The notes under the pieces: model-generated | The model's input: the letters and a program-made list of their open reading frames with translations, nothing else | Databases searched by the model: none | Told to the model about the DNA's origin: nothing | Assembly: GCA_900752345.1 (NCBI GenBank) | Contig: CAADVA010000203.1 | Span: 1-5,991 of the forward strand | Source: an uncultured Collinsella sp. | Lineage (GTDB): Bacteria > Actinomycetota > Coriobacteriia > Coriobacteriales > Coriobacteriaceae | DNA length: 5,991 nt | Direction: 5' to 3' | Part shown: positions 1-5,991 of the stretch, one piece after another | Numbering within the stretch: the first letter of the stretch is position 1 | Layout: the number at the start of each line of letters is the position of its first letter | Position numbers and translations under genes: made by a program

Positions 1-1
1 C

Positions 2-3000
2 ACCAGCCGTATTGGCGGCGCCATCGGCTATGTGGGCAATTATGTCTCGACATTCAACGTTACGGGCCTTGAGGTCAGCGGAAAAATCGAGACCGGCAAT
101 TGCACCAGCGGCAAGATTGCCCAGGTCGGCGGTCTTATCGGCTGCATCGCACAGAGCACCTATGGGGCTGATGGGGCAATAGCCAACTCGGCCAAAAAGG
201 ACGTTAACATTACGGGCCTTTCGTTCAACTCGTTCAAGATGGGAGTCGGAAAGAACGGCGATAAGCTCAATGGCGTGGGCGGTCTCTTGGGTTATAGCTG
301 GGGCAACGCGGTCGTAACTATCGGAGATGACAACATTAACAAGAGTGAAAACTCCTATGCTTTGAAAACGACCAACGCTTCTATAATCGCGACTGTGGAT
401 GATTCCAAGGAGCTTGGCGGCCTTGTATACGCAGCCAGCGGTCACTGGATTATCAACAACTACGCCATCGATCTCTCGGGCACAAAGATTAATGCAGGCG
501 CCGCTCAGACGCTCGGCGTTCTAGTTTGCCGCGGCTGCAAGGTGGATGATAAGACGACATATGGCGTCGAGAGCTACCTAGGCCTGTACTTGGAGGACAG
601 GGCTTATTGGGATACCGCCTATAGGGTGCCCACCGGCGAGGGGGCCATCGTTGCGTCGGGCGTAACGTCCTTCGATGAATGGGTTGGCAGCGGTGTAAAA
701 CCAAACAACGGCAGCAAGCTCATGGACGCCGACTGGAACACGGTCGTTTCGCTACACACACAGAAAAACAAGCTGGACATGGACGGCGATTCCACAAAAG
801 ACAACAGCTACCATAATCGCTCGTCTTTCGGTCGAAGCCAGAATACGAACGGCAATACCCGCTACTTCTACAACCTCGACATAGCCTCTAAGAATTGTGA
901 AGGCGGCTTTAGTGGCAGTCAAATCGATACAGCGGACAAGCTGCTCTTATGGTCTGCTTTCTGCTATGCTCCCGCCGGTATTCGTTCGACAATCGTTCCC
1001 GATGGTACGACAGGGCTCGATGATTCCATAACCATAACGGGCACAATCGATTTGGCCGGCTACAGCTACTATCCCACTCAACCGATCGGAGAGGTGACGG
1101 TTAATAATGCGGCCATCACCTTCTACTACTCCAAGATCAAGGCCGAGCAGAATGGCAACAAGCTAAACTCCGATGCCACCCAGCACGAGAACATGCACTG
1201 CGGTCTTTTTCAAACGGTGGCAGACGGCGATCTCACAGTAAGCAACGTCACTTTGGGTGGTACCGTTGGGCCCGTTATCAATGACGGAAAGAGCTCTACT
1301 GACGCTATTGGCGCGGGCGGAAGCTCATCGGGCGCGCTCGTGTGCCGCTACGTGTATGGGTCCAGCGACGGCAATGGCACCAAGATTAGAAAGATCTCAA
1401 TTGATGATCTTACACTCAACAATCTGATTGTCGACGGCGCCAACAGCGCCACGGACGCTAACGCCTATATGCCTCTGCTCATCAACGAGATGCAGAAGTA
1501 CGTGAGCCTGAACGCGAAGAATATCAAGACTACTGGGTACACGAGTGGCACCAAGGCGGCTACGTCGCTGTTCGGAAAGCTTGGTGTAGGCAGTGAGGCC
1601 GATCAGGTGACGGCGAAGTTTGAGCAAATCAGCTTGCCCAGCCAAGAGAACAATACGATCTTCACCCATGCGAGCCTGCTGGAGAGTTTTGGCTACGGAA
1701 GCACGAGCACGGGCTCTGCGGACTACACCTTTACTAGGGCTGATGCCGATGCGGGCAAGGTGACCTACGGATCCGAGATTGATGGGAGTACGGAGTACCC
1801 GGGCAAGCAGCTTTGGTATTACGACGAAGCGACGTATGGTGCCGTGAGCGGCTATGTGACGGTTGATGGTAAGAAGGACGGTGACGTCAGGCCTTGGTTC
1901 GGTGACTACCTTCCTTATGTTTACAAGGGAAAAGCCGCCGAGGATGGCGTCCAGTATCACGAAATTAAAGTCAACCAGCGCATTCCAAAGCTGGTAATGG
2001 GATGTGGTACCTACGGCGATCCTTATTCCGTCACAAACGCGGCGGAGATGAATGCCATTGCCAACTACATTAATAACATGACGGCGCTTGACGGCTGGGA
2101 GGTCACCATTGTCGCCGACCAGGGTAGGCTCTGCACTCGCCGCAGCAGCGATCACTCGACCGACAATGAGGTTACGTACGTCTACAAGCAGGCGAACGGT
2201 ACCGATAATAAATGGGAGAAGAAGACTGGAGACGCGTCGACCAATTCCCCGCAGACGCTGAGCGACGAAACCATGCACCGCTATATGCAGAGCGCGTATT
2301 ACAGCATCGAGCCTACTGAGGGCAATACGATTACTCTCGACGGCGCATCGTTTGGCGGTTTTGGAAATAGGGCCAACCCGTTTAGGGGCGTCATCGTTGG
2401 CAACTTTGGCAGTGATAATAAAAACGCAACCATCAAGATAGAGAATAACGAGGGTTCGCTTCGCGGCCTTATTCCCTATAGTTACGGCAGCGTGGTGCGC
2501 GATCTGAATATTCGCTATGTGAACGCGTCGGCGACTATTACTTATTCTGCCAAGGATGCCGACGGCGTTCCGACGGCGTTTTTCGGTGGCGTTGTCGGCT
2601 GCATCCTTGGTGGCGATAACATTATCGATGGCGTGGTCGTTAATGGGACGACGGCCGAAAACCCTACAACGGGATTTACCGTCACGGGCGGTGGTGACAA
2701 GCCGCATCTTGTTCCCATTGGTGGCTACGTCGGTGCCATTGCGGGTGGCGGCGTTATTTTCCGCAATATGGACAAAAGCGGAAAATCTTCCTGGCGTGCT
2801 GGAACTGGTGACAAATCTCGTGGTCTGGGAAAGGGCAACTTTGATCTCTACAACAATCCCTACGTCGGTCGCGTGATTGATGGCTATGCCTTTAGCGAGG
2901 GCTGTAAGGTTGAAAACGGTAACGCTAACTACCAGATTAACGAGCTCACAAAAAAAGGAACACCCTGTGTCACCACCACGGGCACCGAAAACAAGTACCT

Positions 3001-5923
3001 CGGCACTAACGCCGAGGCTCCTGTGACCATGGTGAAAAACGCCCAGGGCCTTTTGGTGCTCTCGGCCATCATCAGCTCGGGTGCGGGTGCTGGCGCGGCA
3101 CATACCAACTACTCCAATAATGGCGTGTTCCGCGGTTCCAAGGCTTACTGGGGCAGCGATTCGCAAGACCCGGCGATATGCGGCTACCTGTTTGGCAACA
3201 AGGAATATGGCAAGGTACGGAATGCTAACTACGCAAATGTGGGCAAGCCTGAGAGTGCTGCCGGCGATTTCGAAATCGCCAAAAACGACGACCAGAAGGC
3301 CCCCGGCAAGCAGGGGTGGCACGGCCCGCTCGACCATGATGACGATGTAAATTCGCCCTACCTGGTGGCGTCCTACGCTGCCGACTACCAAACGGGCTAT
3401 GTGTGCGCGTCGAAATCGATCGGCATGAGCTTGGAGTTCAAGCAGGGCGACACCTACGATATGACCGACTACGGCACGGGGTACGTGGGCCTAAACGGCC
3501 GCTACTATTCCAATGCCTGCAATTCGAACCAGCCGGGCACCGACCGCGACCGTATTACGTCGCACGTAGCCACGATCGACGGTAACGGCGCCACCATCAC
3601 GGTGGGTACCGAAGGCACCGCCTACGGCGTCGTCGAATACGCCGACGACGACTATAAGGTCTCGGGCGTGGGTGGTCTATTCAGCACCGTGATGTTCACC
3701 TCCACCAATGTGGGGCAGAGCGTCACCGCGAACGACGGCGCGCAGGTCAAAGACCTCACCTTTAGCAACTGCAACGTAGCGCTCACCTATATCGACACCA
3801 ACGGCGAAGCCAAACCAGGAGAGGCGCCGAACGACCTTACCGGTGCCGGCCTTTTGGCGGGTGCAACGGCCAACTACGACGACGGCACGTGCGGCATCTA
3901 CCGCAACGTGCAGATGAAGAACTGCACCGTGTCGGGCGCAAAGAGCGTAGGAGGGCTTCTTGGCAGCTCGGGCCGCGCCAGACGAACTACGAGCGAAGAC
4001 AGAACCTATATGGTCGAGTTCGGGGACGGGTGGGGCCCCGCGTATCTCTATGACTGCTCATACACTGGCCTTAACGTCACGGGCGAGAAGAATGTCGGTG
4101 GCTATGTGGGTACGGCCGCCTCGGCGTGCGGTGTGTGGACAACCGCAGTCACAGGGGTGAGCGAAAGGACCGTTGGCAAAAACTCGACCATAACTGCCAC
4201 AGGGACAGCGCCCTACGTGGGCGGCGTGCTCGGCTATGTCGAAAGAAGCGATATCTCGGTCAACACCAACATCGGCACCACCACAGCGGCCCAGTCGTCG
4301 TGCACGGCAGTCATCTCTGGGGTAAACGTGCTAGCCACCGGGTCGAACTCCGATGACCATATGGGCGCCGGCGGCGTGGTCGGACGCGCCCGTGGCGGCG
4401 TTATTTCTATGAGCAACGTGCGCATTGATGGCGGAAACGGCACCGAGAACGCCGTCATCGGCGATAAGGCCGGAACGAACAATAGCATCTACAATGCGGG
4501 CGGCCTGATTGGTGAGGTTACGAGTAGCGGTAGCCCCAACAAGTACTGGTTCGACGACTGCAGTGTCAAGAATGTCAGCATCGCCGGCGCCGGCAAATGC
4601 TCGGGCGGGCTTATCGGCTACTTCTTCAGCAATGTGAATATAGCCTGCAACAACATCGCGATCGAGAACGCTACGATTAAGGGTAACTGGAGCGGCGGTC
4701 TGCTGGGCGCGAATAACGCGAGTAACAGCGGATCCGTCGTCATCGACGTTACCAACACAAAGGTATCCAACACCACGTTTAGCGAAAGGTCCAACGGCGG
4801 CATTATGGGCGACGGGCGCGGCCAGTTCCATCTGTTAAACGTGCTCATGGACAGCAATAGCTACAATGCGGGCAAAACCCAGGGCGTACTCTTGGGCGAG
4901 GTTGACACGGGGGATGGTAAGTACAGCCTTTCCGCAGCGGGCGTGGAAGTAAAGCCCGGTAGTGGCAAGACCACGAGCGACCTGCCGCCGATGGTTTACA
5001 CGACCAATACGAATACGGCTGCTGTTAACGAGAAAACTTATATTGCCTTCGGCGACTACAACGGCACGGCTGCCGCGCCCAACGAGAACAAAACGCTTTA
5101 CGGCGCAGGCGATACTGCTACCACGGCAACGAGTCCGTACGTGACCACGAGGCCCGTGAGCACGCTGGCGGTGCGTGCCTCCGACGGCGACACCACCGAC
5201 CGCTACCTGTTTGGCGACGGCGCCGCCATTGACACCGCGACGACCATCCAAAGCCAAGCGGGTGCCCGCGTTCCCGGCCGCTACACCTACACCAACATCG
5301 CCGGCATCAATGATGCCGGCGCATACCAAAACACGAGCACCTATAGCGCGGACAGCTCGCGTAGCACCTATAACGCTAACAACATTACTTCGGGCAAGAA
5401 GGTCAAAACTGACTTCCCCGTGCTCGTGATTCCGGGCAACGATACCACGACGGTGGAGAGCTACCTGAACATCGTGACCAATGGCGGCTTCTCCGATGCC
5501 CGCCGCCTCAACGGCAGCACCGCGCATGTGACCGCCACCGCCGAGGTCTTCTCGCTCGCCGATAACGGCACCTTCGTCAAGGACGTAGCCGCCTCGCAAG
5601 CGCCCACGCTCAAGGTGCTCAACAATGGCACGAGCTCTATGGCATTCCGCGCGAGCACCGACTGGGACAATGAGCAGGGGCGCTTCACGCTGCTTACGGT
5701 CACTTTTAGCGAGGCCGGCCAGAGCTACCGTGTACAGGTACCCATCATCGTCAAGCGCATGCTCGAGATCGACTTTACCGCCACCTACTCCGAAGGTGCG
5801 AACTTCAAGGCTGCCGACTATACGACAAAATACGACAAGCACGTACTTGTGAGCAGCGGCGACACCATGACCGGCTACCTTACCTGGACCTATGGCAGCG
5901 CTCGGGGCGGGGCGGGGGAATAA
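2..5923 (+). CDS. Giant GLUG-type beta-solenoid surface protein, partial (internal fragment)
   Basis: Seen: an uninterrupted frame of 1,973 codons, already open at the left edge (GGAIGYVG is read before the first possible GTG start), ending at TAA 5921. The product is Gly/Asn/Thr/Ser-rich, with roughly fifteen GG-[LIVYF]-[LIVM]-G motifs separated by short strand-like segments, two solenoid entry motifs (2000 and 3566), an aromatic-rich linker and a repeat-free beta-rich C-terminal region. About 25 Cys are present, none after 4648. No transmembrane helix, signal peptide, LPXTG or catalytic motif is visible. Family knowledge: GLUG-type repeats occur in large secreted bacterial adhesin-like proteins with beta-helix folds. 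Inference: a secreted or wall-anchored adhesin or structural protein of a gut Gram-positive. The signal peptide would lie left of the window and the anchor right of it. The stop is doubtful (see the tail entry). Coding status is near certain; function is only a class-level guess. Confidence 0.93.
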   Translation, partial: TSRIGGAIGYVGNYVSTFNVTGLEVSGKIETGNCTSGKIAQVGGLIGCIAQSTYGADGAIANSAKKDVNITGLSFNSFKMGVGKNGDKLNGVGGLLGYSWGNAVVTIGDDNINKSENSYALKTTNASIIATVDDSKELGGLVYAASGHWIINNYAIDLSGTKINAGAAQTLGVLVCRGCKVDDKTTYGVESYLGLYLEDRAYWDTAYRVPTGEGAIVASGVTSFDEWVGSGVKPNNGSKLMDADWNTVVSLHTQKNKLDMDGDSTKDNSYHNRSSFGRSQNTNGNTRYFYNLDIASKNCEGGFSGSQIDTADKLLLWSAFCYAPAGIRSTIVPDGTTGLDDSITITGTIDLAGYSYYPTQPIGEVTVNNAAITFYYSKIKAEQNGNKLNSDATQHENMHCGLFQTVADGDLTVSNVTLGGTVGPVINDGKSSTDAIGAGGSSSGALVCRYVYGSSDGNGTKIRKISIDDLTLNNLIVDGANSATDANAYMPLLINEMQKYVSLNAKNIKTTGYTSGTKAATSLFGKLGVGSEADQVTAKFEQISLPSQENNTIFTHASLLESFGYGSTSTGSADYTFTRADADAGKVTYGSEIDGSTEYPGKQLWYYDEATYGAVSGYVTVDGKKDGDVRPWFGDYLPYVYKGKAAEDGVQYHEIKVNQRIPKLVMGCGTYGDPYSVTNAAEMNAIANYINNMTALDGWEVTIVADQGRLCTRRSSDHSTDNEVTYVYKQANGTDNKWEKKTGDASTNSPQTLSDETMHRYMQSAYYSIEPTEGNTITLDGASFGGFGNRANPFRGVIVGNFGSDNKNATIKIENNEGSLRGLIPYSYGSVVRDLNIRYVNASATITYSAKDADGVPTAFFGGVVGCILGGDNIIDGVVVNGTTAENPTTGFTVTGGGDKPHLVPIGGYVGAIAGGGVIFRNMDKSGKSSWRAGTGDKSRGLGKGNFDLYNNPYVGRVIDGYAFSEGCKVENGNANYQINELTKKGTPCVTTTGTENKYLGTNAEAPVTMVKNAQGLLVLSAIISSGAGAGAAHTNYSNNGVFRGSKAYWGSDSQDPAICGYLFGNKEYGKVRNANYANVGKPESAAGDFEIAKNDDQKAPGKQGWHGPLDHDDDVNSPYLVASYAADYQTGYVCASKSIGMSLEFKQGDTYDMTDYGTGYVGLNGRYYSNACNSNQPGTDRDRITSHVATIDGNGATITVGTEGTAYGVVEYADDDYKVSGVGGLFSTVMFTSTNVGQSVTANDGAQVKDLTFSNCNVALTYIDTNGEAKPGEAPNDLTGAGLLAGATANYDDGTCGIYRNVQMKNCTVSGAKSVGGLLGSSGRARRTTSEDRTYMVEFGDGWGPAYLYDCSYTGLNVTGEKNVGGYVGTAASACGVWTTAVTGVSERTVGKNSTITATGTAPYVGGVLGYVERSDISVNTNIGTTTAAQSSCTAVISGVNVLATGSNSDDHMGAGGVVGRARGGVISMSNVRIDGGNGTENAVIGDKAGTNNSIYNAGGLIGEVTSSGSPNKYWFDDCSVKNVSIAGAGKCSGGLIGYFFSNVNIACNNIAIENATIKGNWSGGLLGANNASNSGSVVIDVTNTKVSNTTFSERSNGGIMGDGRGQFHLLNVLMDSNSYNAGKTQGVLLGEVDTGDGKYSLSAAGVEVKPGSGKTTSDLPPMVYTTNTNTAAVNEKTYIAFGDYNGTAAAPNENKTLYGAGDTATTATSPYVTTRPVSTLAVRASDGDTTDRYLFGDGAAIDTATTIQSQAGARVPGRYTYTNIAGINDAGAYQNTSTYSADSSRSTYNANNITSGKKVKTDFPVLVIPGNDTTTVESYLNIVTNGGFSDARRLNGSTAHVTATAEVFSLADNGTFVKDVAASQAPTLKVLNNGTSSMAFRASTDWDNEQGRFTLLTVTFSEAGQSYRVQVPIIVKRMLEIDFTATYSEGANFKAADYTTKYDKHVLVSSGDTMTGYLTWTYGSARGGAGE
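14..541 (+). repeat. First GG-repeat block (N-terminal side solenoid, start outside window)
   Basis: Protein-level repeats within the large CDS. GG motifs start at 14 (GGAIG), 128 (GGLIG), 278 (GGLLG) and 416 (GGLVY, degenerate), followed by a GVLVC variant at 515. Spacings are 38, 50, 46 and 33 residues. Between them run strand-like segments ending in Thr/Ser-Gly, such as FNVTGLEVSG and VNITGLSF. The block is already in progress at the left edge, so earlier repeats probably lie upstream. The pattern fits rungs of a parallel beta-helix. GVLVC ends the block and leads into a non-repetitive linker. Confidence 0.75.
542..1130 (+). other. Aromatic-rich linker domain between solenoid modules
   Basis: This part of the CDS has no GG repeats. 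It is richer in Tyr, Trp, Phe and charged residues than the flanks: LYLEDRAYWDTAY near 584-622, FDEWVG near 671, then a polar Asn/Asp/Lys/His-rich stretch (about 740-860), RYFYNLDIA from 860 and LLLWSAFCYA from 941. From about 1028 it returns to beta character (ITITGTIDLAGYSYYP), probably leading into the next solenoid. From memory, YYNLD followed by an LLLWS-like segment is a recurring pair in related giant surface proteins; this could not be verified. No function is assigned. Confidence 0.5.
1131..1912 (+). other. Second beta-rich module with GLF / GALVC / PLLIN segments
   Basis: This CDS segment has solenoid-like strands but not the standard GG motif. Landmarks in order are MHCGLFQTV (1193), a V-x-V-x-x-V strand with LGGTVGPVI (about 1240-1280), SGALVCRYVYG (1328), alternating hydrophobic IDDLTLNNLIVDG (about 1400-1438), MPLLINEM (1469), SLFGKLG (about 1565), NTIFTHASLLESF (1652) and QLWYYDEATYG (1808). 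GLF and GALVC look like diverged versions of the GG motif that opens a rung elsewhere. Inference: a complete mid-protein beta-helix with capping segments at about 1640-1830. No enzyme motif was recognised. Confidence 0.5.
1960..2470 (+). other. Entry segment of third solenoid module (GTxxDPY-type motif)
   Basis: After an exposed linker (HEIKVNQRIPKLV), the motif GCGTYGDPYSV begins at 2000 and is followed by NAAEMNAIANYIN. Family knowledge: GLUG-type beta-helix domains commonly open with a G-x-GT-x-x-DPY-x-[IV] segment followed by a short helix that caps the solenoid. Next come a polar hairpin-like insertion (about 2110-2270), AYYSIEP, then NPFRGVIVG (about 2376-2402) and TIKIEN, which correspond to the usual 'pF.G...G....I' opening rungs. 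This supports a new, independently capped solenoid starting here rather than continuation of the previous one. Confidence 0.6.
2471..3360 (+). repeat. Third solenoid body with two strong GG repeats
   Basis: The body contains GSVVRDLNI, then FFGGVVGCILGGDNIIDGV (from 2579) and IGGYVGAIAGGGVIF (from 2717), two GG repeats 45 residues apart, each with a second Gly-rich turn (LGG, AGGG) a few residues later. It continues with NPYVGRVIDGYAF (about 2855), NAQGLLVLSAII (about 3038-3073), YLFGNKEYGKVRNANY (about 3185-3232) and a polar acidic linker ending in NSPYLV near 3350. The Gly-rich turns suggest tight corners between rungs. No binding or catalytic residues can be named. Confidence 0.6.
3361..3667 (+). 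other. Entry segment of fourth solenoid module
   Basis: The CDS has LEFKQGDTYDMTDYG (about 3431-3475), YVGLNGRYY (3482) and VATIDGNGATITVG (from 3566). The IDGNGATI string matches the 'DGNGHTI' opening rung commonly placed just before the first GLUG repeat in this type of domain, here immediately ahead of the densest repeat array. It therefore marks the N-terminal cap of that array. Base composition is distinctly more GC-rich from about 3300 onward than in the modules upstream. Confidence 0.55.
3668..4912 (+). repeat. Main GLUG-type GG-repeat array (about 11 rungs)
   Basis: GG-type motifs begin at 3671 (GGLFS), 3848 (GLLAG, degenerate), 3950 (GGLLG), 4097 (GGYVG), 4220 (GGVLG), 4370 (GGVVG), 4499 (GGLIG), 4604 (GGLIG), 4694 (GGLLG), 4796 (GGIMG) and 4883 (GVLLG). 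Spacings are 59, 34, 49, 41, 50, 43, 35, 30, 34 and 29 residues. Most units read GG-h-h-G, a polar turn, a strand often containing [ND]C, then V-x-[IV]-x-G before the next GG. The longer early units carry loop insertions, and the last five approach a minimal unit of about 30 residues. Repeats are conserved in protein, not DNA, which suggests an old array. Predicted fold: right-handed parallel beta-helix exposed at the cell surface. Confidence 0.8.
4913..5896 (+). other. Repeat-free C-terminal beta-rich region after the solenoid
   Basis: GG repeats and Cys stop here. A Thr/Ala/Asn-rich spacer (about 4960-5380) includes DRYLFGDGAAI (about 5198). It is followed by a compact domain: DFPVLVIPG (5411), YLNIVTNGG (5462), HVTATAEVFSL (about 5525-5557), SMAFRAS, FTLLTVTF (about 5683-5706), VQVPIIVKRMLEIDFTATY (about 5732-5788) and MTGYLTWTY (about 5867-5893). 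Alternating hydrophobic strands with aromatic ends suggest an immunoglobulin-like beta-sandwich placed between the solenoid and the anchor region, as is usual in Gram-positive surface proteins. No isopeptide or thioester motif was recognised. The domain appears to be cut off by the abnormal tail. Confidence 0.55.
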
Positions 5924-5991
5924 GGCTGGGGGACCCGCGCCCGAACGGGGGGGGGCCCCTGGCCGCCCGCCCACAACACAATCATCCACGC
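5897..5991. other. Suspect low-quality window end containing a probably false stop
   Basis: Composition changes abruptly after TGYLTWTYGSA: CGGGGCGGGGCGGGGG at 5902-5917, GGGGG at 5928-5932 and a run of nine G at 5947-5955 followed by four C. Codons switch to GGG and CGG, unlike the rest of the gene, where Gly is mostly GGC or GGT. The TAA at 5921 lies in the middle of this. Reading on in the same frame gives GW at 5924-5929, GGG at 5948-5956 and NTII at 5975-5986, which looks like a degraded continuation of the protein. No second gene, RBS or T-tailed terminator is present. Best explanation: miscalled bases at a read or contig end. Confidence 0.65.

Noticed and set aside
32..34. GTG as the start codon of the large gene
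   Set aside because: The frame is open upstream to the edge and those codons encode part of a GG repeat (GGAIGYVG). There is no Shine-Dalgarno sequence and no signal peptide after it, so it is an internal Val.
1397..3391. Antisense open frame of 664 codons
   Set aside because: It lies wholly opposite the large + strand CDS. Its product is a Val/Arg/Ala/Ile-rich composition typical of reverse-complemented GNC-type codons, with no recognisable domain and no visible RBS. Long antisense frames are expected opposite a long GC-biased gene.
2556..3585. Small + strand open frames in other frames (for example 2556-2876, 3081-3350, 3403-3585)
   Set aside because: All overlap the large CDS in another frame, are Arg/Thr/Pro-rich with no family features, and lack ribosome binding sites.
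4982..5002. LPPMVYT as a possible sortase sorting signal
   Set aside because: It does not fit LPXTG-type consensus, is not followed by a hydrophobic helix and basic tail, and about 300 further codons follow.
5945..5970. Possible rho-independent terminator from the G9C4 stretch after the stop
   Set aside because: G and C runs could pair, but no T tract follows, no clear stem-loop with a defined loop can be drawn, and the bases themselves are doubtful.
4835..5989. Antisense open frame of 384 codons entering from the right edge
   Set aside because: It is opposite the same CDS and its first part runs through the suspect G-rich tail. The product is Gly/Ala/Val/Arg-rich without motifs.
1..5991. 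CRISPR array, tRNA, rRNA or insertion sequence
   Set aside because: No regularly spaced identical DNA repeats, cloverleaf-like segments, rRNA-like sequence, terminal inverted repeats or transposase motifs were seen. The periodicity present is at protein level only.

Overview
The window is almost entirely one open reading frame on the + strand. It is already open at the left edge (codons run in frame from position 2) and reaches a TAA at 5921-5923, giving at least 1,973 residues. No start region, signal peptide, promoter or cell-wall anchor lies inside the window, so this is an internal slice of a giant gene. The only sequence outside the frame is the last 68 bases, which look abnormal.

The protein is rich in Gly, Asn, Thr, Ser, Ala and Val and has no hydrophobic segment long enough to span a membrane. 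It carries about fifteen GG-[hydrophobic]2-G motifs of the GLUG type, each followed by short alternating hydrophobic/polar strands. This is what a repetitive parallel beta-helix (beta-solenoid) surface protein looks like. Layout: (1) 2-530, a run of GG repeats whose start is outside; (2) 540-1130, an aromatic-rich linker; (3) 1190-1910, a second repeat-like module containing GALVC; (4) 1960-3360, a third module that opens with a GTxxDPY-type entry motif and contains two strong GG repeats; (5) 3360-4910, a fourth module with the densest GG array, spacing shrinking to about 30 residues; (6) 4910-5896, a repeat-free, beta-rich C-terminal region; (7) 5897-5991, a G-run-rich tail.

The organism is probably a gut Gram-positive. 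GC is moderate to high and rises along the gene, Gly is mostly GGC, and the architecture resembles giant surface proteins I recall from Coriobacteriia (Collinsella-like) and some Clostridia. That assignment is from memory and is tentative. The likely role is a secreted or wall-attached adhesin or structural protein; no catalytic motif was recognised.

The most useful observation is that the apparent stop at 5921 is probably a base-call or assembly error. Translating straight through it, the same frame still gives residues that match how I recall this family continuing, and the surrounding bases contain abnormal G runs. The real gene likely continues past the right edge.
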